Shown here in pieces: positions 26,460 through 34,949 of a stretch of DNA of 64,000 bases. A program made the position numbers and the translations under genes. The stretch is from assembly GCA_050633505.1 (NCBI GenBank), contig JBOEGQ010000010.1, positions 124,001 to 188,000 of the forward strand. Reading direction: 5' to 3'. Under the pieces are notes generated by a model that saw nothing but the letters and a program-made list of their open reading frames with translations, was not told the DNA's origin and made no database searches. This stretch comes from UBA1672 sp050633505. Lineage in GTDB: Bacteria > Pseudomonadota > Alphaproteobacteria > Micavibrionales > Micavibrionaceae. The first letter of the stretch is position 1, and the number at the start of each line of letters is the position of its first letter.

Positions 26460-26876
26460 TTATTCGAAGCTGCGCCCGATGCACGCACCATCGGTATAGG
26501 TACCGTCTGGATTTTGGCAATCATCATCAAGCTTATCCCGCAAGACTTTGGGAACCTCAACACCATCTTCCGGCCATTTTAAGTCAGGCAAATCCCACTC
26601 TTTTCCAACAGATTCAAGTACGCGCTTGCCCACTTCTGGTGCCTTTTCTGCCGCGCCGCCGATAAATTCAACAACCTCAACCGCCGCATCACCGACTTTA
26701 TCCGCTGTCGCGCCGCCATATTCCTGCGTGGTTGCCGTCCCATCGCCATCGGCATCAACCGCATCATTAAGCTTACTCAAACCAACTTTACCACCGACAT
26801 AAGAACATGTTGCAACAACAGCGCTAATAACAACAGCAGCAGAGAAAAACTTTAACGGACCTGTAAATGCACCCAT
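26460..26876 (-). CDS. Small membrane-anchored EF-hand protein
   Basis: The 138-residue protein has an N-terminal hydrophobic segment (about residues 8-28, probably an anchor or signal) and a canonical calcium-binding loop at 41-52: Asp at positions 1, 3 and 5, Gly at 6 and Glu at 12. An acidic/Ala-rich segment follows. The ATG at 26876 has AAGG upstream with suitable spacing; an ATG at 26885 is the alternative. It is on the opposite strand between cobS and cobT. The C-terminal part has two Cys (DDDCQNPDG, GACIG). Function unknown. Confidence 0.68.
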   Translation of the reverse strand: MGAFTGPLKFFSAAVVISAVVATCSYVGGKVGLSKLNDAVDADGDGTATTQEYGGATADKVGDAAVEVVEFIGGAAEKAPEVGKRVLESVGKEWDLPDLKWPEDGVEVPKVLRDKLDDDCQNPDGTYTDGACIGRSFE

Positions 26877-27007
26877 GATTTTCAACCTTTTTATATTTAT
26901 ACTTATCTGAGAAAGGATAGTTTTATCACTATTTACAATATTTGGTCAAATTATATGAAAGCATGGCCTATATATTCGAATAAAGATAAGCTACTATCTC
27001 CGGCATT

Positions 27008-28843
27008 ATGAGTGAACAGGATTCCGAAGAGTTTAAAACAACAACAACCGCAACAATGCGCGCCATGTCGCGCAAAGACGAGTTGAATGTTACATACTCA
27101 GACCTACAAAAAGCAGATGATCCTATTCAAAATACTGAACGTCCGCGCCTACCTGCTCCATCCCATAATATGTCAGAAGAAAAACGTAACCTCATCAGGG
27201 GATGCGCCGATAGCTATGCCTTGAAAATTGCACATCACGATCCGGACACACACCGCCATAACGGCCATAGTGACCTTCAAGCGCAAGCGGCATTTGATGC
27301 ATTGGAACAGGCACGATGTGACGCCATCGGTATGAAAGCCATGGATGGTGTTGCAAATAATTTAAATGCGGTCTTGGATGCAAAGGCAAAACGCCGGGGC
27401 TTTTCTGATATCAAAAACCGTGAAGATATCACCATGGCCGATGCCTTACATATTCTTGCACGCACAGACCTTTCGGGGCAAACACCACCACAATCAGTTC
27501 AACGTGTTATTGAGTTGTGGAAGCCATGGATAGAACATATCGACTTTCAAACATTAAAAGAAACACTCAACGATCAATCTGCCTACGCAAAGGCAGCCTG
27601 CGAGATTTTGGCGCAACTTAATCTACCCGTTTCATCCTCTTCAAACGATCAGCAAGAAACAGAAGAGGAAAGTCAAGACACATCACCTGAGGATGACGGT
27701 GCAGACACCCAGCAAGACGAACAAGAACAAAGTCAGGAAGAACAAGAAGGAAACCCGTCCACAGATGGTGACGAAGCAAGCGATGGAAGCCCTGATGAAA
27801 GCTTTGACATGGATCTTGATGATATTATGGATGAGCTTCACGACGATGAGCAGTTTGATATAGATGAAACGGGTTCCCCTCCCCCGGGACGCCCCAATGA
27901 CTTTATCGACTATACGGAGGAGCTCTACACTGTATATACGACAGAATTTGATGAAACTGTTCATGCAGATGAATTGGCCGATGAATTTGAACTTAAACGC
28001 CTGCGCAGCCTTTTAGATCAACAACTGGAAAATCAACAGAATATTATTTCCAAGCTCGCAAACCGATTACAACGTAAGTTGATGGCAAAACAACGCCGTA
28101 GCTGGCAATTTGATATGGAAGAAGGAATTCTTGATCCCGCACGCCTTGCACGCATTATTGCCAACCCAACGGTTCCCCTTACCTTTAAACAGGAAAAGGA
28201 AATGCCGTTCAAAGATACGGTTGTTTCTATCCTTATTGATAATTCCGGCTCAATGCGTGGCCGTCCGATTGCCATTGCCGCAATGACAACTGATATCATT
28301 GCACAAACTCTGGAACGTTGTGGCGTAAAGACGGAGATCCTTGGCTTCACCACCCGCGGATGGAAAGGCGGCAAAGCGCGTGAGTTATGGCTGGAAAGTG
28401 GTCGCCCCGAAGATCCGGGAAGATTGAATGATCTTAGACATATTATATATAAGGACGCCAACGCCCCGATACGACGCACCCGTAAAAATCTTGGGCTTAT
28501 GCTGAAAGAAGGGATATTAAAAGAGAATATCGATGGCGAAGCACTGGTCTGGGCGCATAACCGCCTATCCAGACGCCCTGAAGAACGAAAAATATTGATG
28601 ATTATTTCAGATGGCGCGCCAGTTGATGACTCAACCCTTTCTGTTAACCCATCCAATATATTGGAAATGGACTTGCGCTCTGTTATCAGGTGGATTGAGG
28701 CACTACCTCATATTGAGTTAACCGCCATTGGTATCGGGCATGATGTGACGCGTTACTATGAGAACGCCATAACCATAACCGACGCAGATGAATTGGCAGA
28801 GGCCTTAACAGAACAGTTAACCGCCCTGTTTGATGAGGCATAA
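27008..28843 (+). CDS. cobT: CobT-type VWA protein (cobaltochelatase subunit)
   Basis: CobT is the VWA-domain partner of CobS in cobaltochelatase. The 611-residue protein has an N-terminal region, a long acidic linker (Asp/Glu/Gln-rich, about residues 217-285), and a C-terminal VWA domain with the MIDAS motif DNSGSM (about 410-415) preceded by VVSILI. The C-terminal TAIGIGHDVTRYY is typical. Domain order and length match CobT. Without visible cobN the complex may serve as a general MoxR-VWA metal-chelation machine, as for CobS. Confidence 0.9.
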   Translation: MSEQDSEEFKTTTTATMRAMSRKDELNVTYSDLQKADDPIQNTERPRLPAPSHNMSEEKRNLIRGCADSYALKIAHHDPDTHRHNGHSDLQAQAAFDALEQARCDAIGMKAMDGVANNLNAVLDAKAKRRGFSDIKNREDITMADALHILARTDLSGQTPPQSVQRVIELWKPWIEHIDFQTLKETLNDQSAYAKAACEILAQLNLPVSSSSNDQQETEEESQDTSPEDDGADTQQDEQEQSQEEQEGNPSTDGDEASDGSPDESFDMDLDDIMDELHDDEQFDIDETGSPPPGRPNDFIDYTEELYTVYTTEFDETVHADELADEFELKRLRSLLDQQLENQQNIISKLANRLQRKLMAKQRRSWQFDMEEGILDPARLARIIANPTVPLTFKQEKEMPFKDTVVSILIDNSGSMRGRPIAIAAMTTDIIAQTLERCGVKTEILGFTTRGWKGGKARELWLESGRPEDPGRLNDLRHIIYKDANAPIRRTRKNLGLMLKEGILKENIDGEALVWAHNRLSRRPEERKILMIISDGAPVDDSTLSVNPSNILEMDLRSVIRWIEALPHIELTAIGIGHDVTRYYENAITITDADELAEALTEQLTALFDEA

Positions 28844-28845
28844 AG

Positions 28846-29295
28846 CTATCCCATATCAGGAGAATCATCGGCATCACTACGTGCGTGCCTCCACGAAGTA
28901 TTTGTCATGTCCCATGCTTTGATTTGTCCACAAAACTCATCAAACGCCGCCTTATTATCTATCAAGAAATCACCAATAACATCCTGTATGTTCTCACGCA
29001 CATGCACAGGTACAGCAAGGTCTTTCTCATCATAAAGTGTCGCATAGAAGTCACGCATCGCATTAACCGCAAAATCCTTAATTTTTTCACCTTCCGGTGC
29101 ATGTTTCGCAATATAGAGCGCAACAATCACCTTGTTAAATGGGGATTGCGCCGCCACTGCGCTTGTTTTATCGCGCACAGCATCATTGATGTTCCAATTC
29201 GTTAAAGCCTGTGTCAGATCTGGATGAGACTTCTCAAAATTCTGAAAGGATGATTTGTCAAACTGGAATTGTAACGGCAGAATATCTTTGCCCAC
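28846..29295 (-). CDS. Hypothetical protein, 149 aa
   Basis: I do not recognise this protein. It is soluble and mostly helical in appearance, with no signal peptide, membrane helix or known motif. It reads LQFQFDKSSFQNFEK at the N-terminus and ends with an acidic tail. Stop codon lies 2 bases from the cobT stop, so the genes converge. Codon use resembles the neighbours, supporting a real gene; the start at 29295 has no strong ribosome-binding site visible. Confidence 0.6.
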   Translation of the reverse strand: MGKDILPLQFQFDKSSFQNFEKSHPDLTQALTNWNINDAVRDKTSAVAAQSPFNKVIVALYIAKHAPEGEKIKDFAVNAMRDFYATLYDEKDLAVPVHVRENIQDVIGDFLIDNKAAFDEFCGQIKAWDMTNTSWRHARSDADDSPDMG

Positions 29296-29475
29296 CTTAC
29301 CCCCTTATTCATTTTTATAGTTTTTCTATATATACAAAACCGCGACTATAAAAGCAAACACGCACCATGCGGCCATAAAGCAAATGCAACCGAGCATCAT
29401 TTATTTGGTATATTTTTAAAGGCGACAGACCGTTACCCCCTTGCACAACAACGATACATCCAGTAACACATCCAT

Positions 29476-30771
29476 ATGACTGATAAAAAGAAAATATATA
29501 AACCTCGCCCGATTAGCGGTTTTCCGGAATGGCTACCTGAAGAACGCATTATAGAACAGCAATGGATGGATAAAATCCGCGCCGTTTATGAAAGCTATGG
29601 CTATTGCAACATCGAAACCCCAATCGTCGAAGAATTGGACGTTATCGCCGCCAAAGGTGAAGATGTAGACAAAGAAGTCTACGTTCTGGAGCGTCTGCAC
29701 AAAGAAGACGGTGATAAAGAGGCCAGACTTGCTCTGCACTTTGATCAAACGGTTCCCCTTGCCCGCTATACCGCACAGCATTTCAATGATCTGACTTTTC
29801 CATTCAAACGTTACCAGATGCAAAAAGTCTGGCGCGGCGAACGCCCGCAAGTCGGACGTATGCGTGAATTTTATCAATGTGATATTGATGTCATTAATAT
29901 CGATCAACTTCCCATCCATTTTGACGCTGAAGTCGCCAGTATTTGCTACGAAGCGATCGAAGCACTTGATATCGGTCGTGTCCAAATGCGTATATCAAAT
30001 CGTAAAATCCTTATGGGGCTTTTAGATGCGTTAGATATAGAAAATAAAGTTGAAATCACACGTGTTATCGACAAAATCGAGAAAATCACCACTGAAGAGT
30101 ATCAGAAACTTATGCAAGAGCATGGCGCAACACCTGCGCAAATTTCTGCCATTCAAACCCTTATCGACTGTAAGGATCTAAGTACACTTAGCCCGGCCAA
30201 TGATGATATGAAAAAAGGCATTGAAGAGCTGCAATTCGTCATGGGTCAACTCTCCCACCTCCCCGATCATGCGGCGGTAGCAGACCTGTCAATTGTACGT
30301 GGTCTTGATTACTATACCGGCACTGTCTACGAAACACAGCTTTTAGATATCCCCGAGTTCACAGGATCGGTATGTTCCGGCGGACGATACGATGACTTAG
30401 CCAGCAGTTATATCAACAAAAAATTACCTGGTGTTGGTATCTCTATTGGTTTTTCAAGGTTATTCGATGTCTTACGTCAAAACGGTAAAATCACAACTGA
30501 TAAAAAGTCTCCAGCAGATATTCTAATGGTTATGCCATCCGAAGATATGAGACAGCAGGCATCAGACACAGCGCGTATTTTACGAACGCGCGGATATAAG
30601 GTTGAACTTTCCCATGGCGGAAAACTTAAAAGACAACTTGCCTATGCAGAAAAAAAAGGGATACCCTATGTCTGGTTCCCGCCATTCGAAGATGGGCTGG
30701 CTCATGAAATTAAAAACATGATAACCGGTGAACAAATAAACGCAAATCCAAAGGACTGGACGATAAAATGA
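29476..30771 (+). CDS. hisS: Histidyl-tRNA synthetase
   Basis: HisS charges tRNA-His. The 431-residue protein shows class II synthetase motifs: motif 1 region near residue 30, motif 2 (ALHFDQTVPLARY, then FKRYQMQKVWRGERPQ), the histidine-specific RGLDYYTGTVYE, and motif 3 (GVGISIGFSRLF). The anticodon-binding domain occupies the C-terminal ~90 residues. Length is normal. The stop overlaps the next ATG by 4 bases (ATGA). Confidence 0.95.
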   Translation: MTDKKKIYKPRPISGFPEWLPEERIIEQQWMDKIRAVYESYGYCNIETPIVEELDVIAAKGEDVDKEVYVLERLHKEDGDKEARLALHFDQTVPLARYTAQHFNDLTFPFKRYQMQKVWRGERPQVGRMREFYQCDIDVINIDQLPIHFDAEVASICYEAIEALDIGRVQMRISNRKILMGLLDALDIENKVEITRVIDKIEKITTEEYQKLMQEHGATPAQISAIQTLIDCKDLSTLSPANDDMKKGIEELQFVMGQLSHLPDHAAVADLSIVRGLDYYTGTVYETQLLDIPEFTGSVCSGGRYDDLASSYINKKLPGVGISIGFSRLFDVLRQNGKITTDKKSPADILMVMPSEDMRQQASDTARILRTRGYKVELSHGGKLKRQLAYAEKKGIPYVWFPPFEDGLAHEIKNMITGEQINANPKDWTIK

Positions 30772-31400
30772 AAAAGCTGATCCCTCTTCTTCTTGCTATT
30801 CTTGTATATGCACCACTGGCACATGCACAGGAAGAGAATGGTGGCACACTTCCCAAATTGGAGGGAAAAGTTTATTCACCTGAATATTGTTCTTTCACAG
30901 CCCTATTTCCCGAAGAACCGTACATCACCAAACAATGCGAAAACGAAGCAGAAGAAAGCTGCTATAACTTGATTTCCTATACAAAGGTTTTTGAGGGCTT
31001 ATCAGCCACAGTTAATGTCGAAATCATTTGTAACCCCTCCACTCCTGACTTCTACAATCAATTCAGCCCTGAAGTTATGAAAAGCACCGTACAGGCAATG
31101 ACTGAAGACATTGTTATCGAGGCATTCGAAACGCAAGCTCACCAAGGCAAGGGATTCAGGCTAGCCGGCCTGTTAGGGCAAGGACGTAAAGGCCTTTATG
31201 ATACAATCTATATTGCTCAGGTCTGGTCGGCAGAGGATTCCCTTATGTCTGTTGAAGCAGAAATGAGCGGAGAGCAAAACGATGAAGCAGATAAGCTTTT
31301 CGCATCGATCCTATCCAGCATCGGTCCAAGTCAATATGTCGGATCTGAAAAGGATGATGACAACAGTAACGCAGAAAATACTGCTATACCTGTTGAGTAA
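30768..31400 (+). CDS. Secreted hypothetical protein, 210 aa
   Basis: The protein starts with a clean signal peptide (MKKLIPLLLAILVYAPLAHA, likely cleaved after AHA) and is probably periplasmic. Cys pairs lie in KQCENEAEESC. The mature region shows no motif I can name. It overlaps the hisS stop by four bases, so it is translated from the same mRNA. Its last 17 bases overlap the convergent sufE gene. Function unknown. Confidence 0.72.
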   Translation: MKKLIPLLLAILVYAPLAHAQEENGGTLPKLEGKVYSPEYCSFTALFPEEPYITKQCENEAEESCYNLISYTKVFEGLSATVNVEIICNPSTPDFYNQFSPEVMKSTVQAMTEDIVIEAFETQAHQGKGFRLAGLLGQGRKGLYDTIYIAQVWSAEDSLMSVEAEMSGEQNDEADKLFASILSSIGPSQYVGSEKDDDNSNAENTAIPVE

Positions 31401-31791
31401 GCCCTTTAATACGCTCAACCATGGCGAAAAAGCCACTGCGTCTATTTGCGCTTAAGTGTTGATCAAGACCAATATCACAAAACACTTGATCAATATCTAT
31501 ATTGCGGATGGCTTCCAAAGATCTTCCATTATACGCAACAACAAGAATCGCAACAAGGCCACGCACGATATGTGCGTCACTATCCGCCTGAAATGACAGA
31601 ATTCCGTCATTGACCTCCGGGATAAGCCATACACGTGATGTACAACCACGAACCAAGACGTCATCACTCTTATTCTCCTCATTCATATGGGGCAACGCAC
31701 GACCAATATCAATCAAATAACGGTAGCGTTCCTCCCAATCATCAAAGAGAGCAAAATTTTCAACAAGTTCTTCTAACGATCCTATAGACAT
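31384..31791 (-). CDS. sufE: SufE-family sulfur acceptor
   Basis: SufE accepts sulfur from the cysteine desulfurase SufS for iron-sulfur cluster assembly. The protein (135 aa) has the conserved catalytic Cys50 in VRGCTSRVW, an N-terminal helix with WEERYRYLIDIGR, and a C-terminal LSANRRSGFFAMVERIK segment. The ATG at 31791 gives the standard N-terminus; a longer in-frame start at 31884 adds a non-family hydrophobic stretch. No sufBCD is visible in this window. Confidence 0.9.
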   Translation of the reverse strand: MSIGSLEELVENFALFDDWEERYRYLIDIGRALPHMNEENKSDDVLVRGCTSRVWLIPEVNDGILSFQADSDAHIVRGLVAILVVAYNGRSLEAIRNIDIDQVFCDIGLDQHLSANRRSGFFAMVERIKGLTQQV

Positions 31792-31952
31792 GGTGAAGTT
31801 ATGCGTTTGGAAAAATAAAAAATCAAGAGAGAGGCGTAATAATTTATGAACAAAAGTAAATATTCCTGTATATAGGGCTTGCACACACGCGCAGCAATTG
31901 GCAAATTGAGGGTATAGAGATTCATTCTAAGGATAGAAAGCCCTTTAACATC

Positions 31953-33272
31953 ATGAGTAAATCATCAGGTTCATCAGATTCAAAAAACACACTCTACTGC
32001 TCTTTCTGCGGAAAGAGCCAACATGAAGTCCGCAAATTGATTGCAGGGCCGAATGTCTTTATTTGTAACGAGTGCGTTGAGCTATGCATGGATATCATCC
32101 GTGAGGAAGATAAAACCCAGATGGTTCGCACAGGTGAAGGTGTTCCAACGCCAAGCGAAATTAAAACGGTACTTGATGACTATGTCATTGGACAAGAAGC
32201 AGCAAAGCGCGTTCTCTCTGTTGCCGTGCATAATCACTACAAACGTCTGGATCATGGTGATGGTGGTAATGCAGATGTTGAATTGGCAAAATCAAATATC
32301 CTTTTAGTTGGGCCAACAGGGTGCGGTAAAACATTATTGGCACAAACACTGGCGCGTATTTTGGATGTACCGTTCACAATGGCGGACGCAACAACCCTTA
32401 CAGAAGCCGGTTATGTCGGTGAAGATGTTGAAAACATTGTACTGAAGCTATTACAATCTTCTGATTATAATGTTGAGCGTGCGCAAAAAGGGATTGTCTA
32501 TATTGATGAAATTGATAAAATTTCACGTAAGTCAGACAACCCATCCATTACTCGTGATGTTTCCGGTGAAGGGGTTCAGCAAGCACTTCTAAAACTTATG
32601 GAAGGAACTGTTGCCTCCGTTCCGCCACAAGGTGGACGTAAACATCCACAACAAGAATTCCTACAAGTTGACACATCAAACATCCTGTTTATATGTGGTG
32701 GTGCGTTCTCTGGTCTGGAAAAAGTGATTTCAGAACGCGGTAAAGGCACATCCATCGGATTTGGTGCAGAAGTTGCCGGCCCCGATGACCGTAGTGCAGG
32801 AGAAATCTTTAAGGACGTTGAACCGGAAGATTTGCATCGCTATGGCTTGATACCTGAATTTATCGGACGACTTCCTGTTATAGCAACATTGGAAAACTTG
32901 GATGAGGACGCCTTGGTTACCATCCTGACGGAACCGAAAAATGCGCTCATCAAACAGTATCAAAAACTGTTTGAGATGGAAGAAACGAACTTAACCTTTA
33001 CGGATGATGCCCTTATGGCCATTGCGGAAAAGGCCGTCGAAAGAAAAACAGGTGCCCGTGGCCTGCGTTCAATCATTGAGAACCTTCTTCTTGATACAAT
33101 GTATGAAGTTCCTGATTTGGAAAATGTGACAGAGGTTACAGTTGAAAAAGAAACTGTTGAGGAAAATAAAAAGCCTTCTTATAAGAAATCAAAAACTAAG
33201 AAGAAAAAAGCGTCACCTCAAACAAAGTTAAAAGAAGCAGAAGCGCCTGAAACGGAAAAAGAGGCGAGCTAA
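31953..33272 (+). CDS. clpX: ClpX, ATP-dependent unfoldase of ClpXP
   Basis: ClpX unfolds substrates and feeds them to ClpP. The 439-residue protein has the N-terminal zinc-binding domain (Cys16, Cys19, Cys38, Cys41), Walker A GPTGCGKT (120-127), Walker B IVYIDEIDKI, and GARGLRSIIE near the C-terminal end of the AAA domain. The last ~40 residues form a Lys/Glu-rich tail (KKSKTKKKK) longer than usual. It has an AAGGATAG site. Neither clpP nor lon, its usual neighbours, is beside it here. Confidence 0.96.
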   Translation: MSKSSGSSDSKNTLYCSFCGKSQHEVRKLIAGPNVFICNECVELCMDIIREEDKTQMVRTGEGVPTPSEIKTVLDDYVIGQEAAKRVLSVAVHNHYKRLDHGDGGNADVELAKSNILLVGPTGCGKTLLAQTLARILDVPFTMADATTLTEAGYVGEDVENIVLKLLQSSDYNVERAQKGIVYIDEIDKISRKSDNPSITRDVSGEGVQQALLKLMEGTVASVPPQGGRKHPQQEFLQVDTSNILFICGGAFSGLEKVISERGKGTSIGFGAEVAGPDDRSAGEIFKDVEPEDLHRYGLIPEFIGRLPVIATLENLDEDALVTILTEPKNALIKQYQKLFEMEETNLTFTDDALMAIAEKAVERKTGARGLRSIIENLLLDTMYEVPDLENVTEVTVEKETVEENKKPSYKKSKTKKKKASPQTKLKEAEAPETEKEAS

Positions 33273-33273
33273 A

Positions 33274-33301
33274 AAAGTCTTGTTTTGACAAAACAGACTT
33301 T
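33274..33301. other. Hairpin between clpX and the glycosylation cassette
   Basis: AAAGTCT-GTTTT and AAAAC-AGACTTT pair into a long stem starting just after the clpX stop. The A-run precedes it, so a T-tract follows only on the minus strand; on the plus strand GTGAGGGGGG follows and supplies the next ribosome-binding site. Could act as a weak terminator or boundary element. Confidence 0.5.
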
Positions 33302-33320
33302 GTGAGGGGGGTGTCTCAAG

Positions 33321-34949
33321 ATGGAGACAAAAAACAACGCTATATCTGCGATTTGTATTGGCCTGATCTCTTTTGCTTTTCTTATCCCATGGATTTACGT
33401 CCAAAGCCAAACAAGCATTAATAGCAATTCGGCGTGGCTAACACTATGCGCCCAGCGCTTGCTAGAAGGTGGACTTCTGTCCACAGACTGTTACGACACA
33501 AATCCACCTTTAAGCATCCTTGCCTACACCCCTTTCGTACTGCTTGGGGATATTTTATCAGTTGAAATATTCCATATGCTATTCTGGCTGAGCTTTATCG
33601 GAATAATATTCTCGGTATTAGCCACATATAAGTTATCGGGGCTTTTGCAAGTATTCACCCATAATGAACGCCTCGTTTTAGCTATCTCTAGCCTATGCGC
33701 CTTAACCATATGGCATAACTATTACGTGTCAGAACGAGAACATTTTATCGGTATGATGCTTTTGCCGTTTATTCTGACGCAAATTAATATCACAGCAAAA
33801 AACCACATCCCCTATCTGCTAAAATTTTCAGTCCTCATTCTGGGTACAATTGTTTTCCTGATTAAACCACATTATGGCCTGATCCCTGCCTTTATACTTC
33901 TACACAGGATGATTACACAAAGACGGTTATGGGTAATAAAAGATGCAGATTTTCTGGTCTTATCGATCGGTTCGATTGCCTATATCTTAATTGTTCTAAG
34001 CTTTTTTCAAGATTTTATTACAGTCATTCTACCCGATGTATTGTGGTTTTATCTGCCCTATAACAATCCACATATTGTTTTCAAACAAACACAAGTTTAC
34101 AGTTTCTTCGTTGTTCTACTGATCTATTCAACATTTCTTATTCGTAATCAAGATAAGCAAAAGAAACTCTCCCTACTCTCTTTTTGTACGTTGTTGGGCG
34201 TTACAATTTATACCCTTCAAATGAAAGGGTTCTATTACCACATCCTCTCAACGTTTAGTATTTTCATACCCATTACATCCTTAACACTCTATATTCTGCT
34301 GTTCGAGCGTTTTAAACGGCTCAACACATCGCCATACAGCACCATTATAACCATTCTGGTAATCTCTTTCGTATTCGGCCTTTCCTATATCCGCCGTACA
34401 CCAAATATGGATTTTCCAACACATCATGATTATCAGAATAACACCATCACCCAATATATAGATCAGCATTGTGATGAACCGTGTAGCTATCTCATCACCT
34501 ATAATAATATGGATATTGTGAACCAGATTGCGTTTTATTCAAAACACACAAACGCGACACGTTTCCCCAGTTTCTGGTTCCAACCCAGTTTCGAAGGGTA
34601 TTCTCAAGCACCAGAAGAACATCACGGTGAAACTTTGGATGAAGCAAAAATACGGTATGCAAATTACATTGCAGAAGATCTTACGCGTTTTTCTCCGTCT
34701 CTTTTACTGTTGCTAAAACACCCTGAAGAAGATGATGAAAATAAGCCGAAGATTCATAAGCTCAATATGAACTTTTTCGATTATTATAAAGAGTATAAAA
34801 GCATTCAAAGCATCGCCAAGTCCTATGAGAAAATAGACACATTTACCATTGATATACGACAGTTTTATAAGGGCACATCTCATGATAAGAAATCACTCAT
34901 CACATGGGATGTATATAAAAAAAATCAGGGAAGTATAGATGAAGACTGA
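33321..34949 (+). CDS. Polytopic membrane protein, GT-C-like glycosyltransferase, paralogue 1
   Basis: This 542-residue protein has about ten membrane helices and a ~200-residue C-terminal periplasmic-like part. An external loop carries YDTNPPLS (58-65), resembling the D/E..NPPL/HPPL loop of GT-C/PMT_2 enzymes. Further motifs shared with two paralogues: SEREHF, KPHYGL, KGFYYH, TRFPSFWF, and a C-terminal region with EDL..PSLLLL and WDVYK. GT-C enzymes transfer sugars from polyprenyl phosphate carriers in the periplasm. The ATG has a GAGGGGGG site. It overlaps paralogue 2 by 11 bases. Exact specificity unknown. Confidence 0.75.
   Translation: METKNNAISAICIGLISFAFLIPWIYVQSQTSINSNSAWLTLCAQRLLEGGLLSTDCYDTNPPLSILAYTPFVLLGDILSVEIFHMLFWLSFIGIIFSVLATYKLSGLLQVFTHNERLVLAISSLCALTIWHNYYVSEREHFIGMMLLPFILTQINITAKNHIPYLLKFSVLILGTIVFLIKPHYGLIPAFILLHRMITQRRLWVIKDADFLVLSIGSIAYILIVLSFFQDFITVILPDVLWFYLPYNNPHIVFKQTQVYSFFVVLLIYSTFLIRNQDKQKKLSLLSFCTLLGVTIYTLQMKGFYYHILSTFSIFIPITSLTLYILLFERFKRLNTSPYSTIITILVISFVFGLSYIRRTPNMDFPTHHDYQNNTITQYIDQHCDEPCSYLITYNNMDIVNQIAFYSKHTNATRFPSFWFQPSFEGYSQAPEEHHGETLDEAKIRYANYIAEDLTRFSPSLLLLLKHPEEDDENKPKIHKLNMNFFDYYKEYKSIQSIAKSYEKIDTFTIDIRQFYKGTSHDKKSLITWDVYKKNQGSIDED

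Noticed and set aside
28033..28656. 207-codon minus-strand frame inside cobT
   Set aside because: It mirrors the conserved VWA region and shows no independent features.
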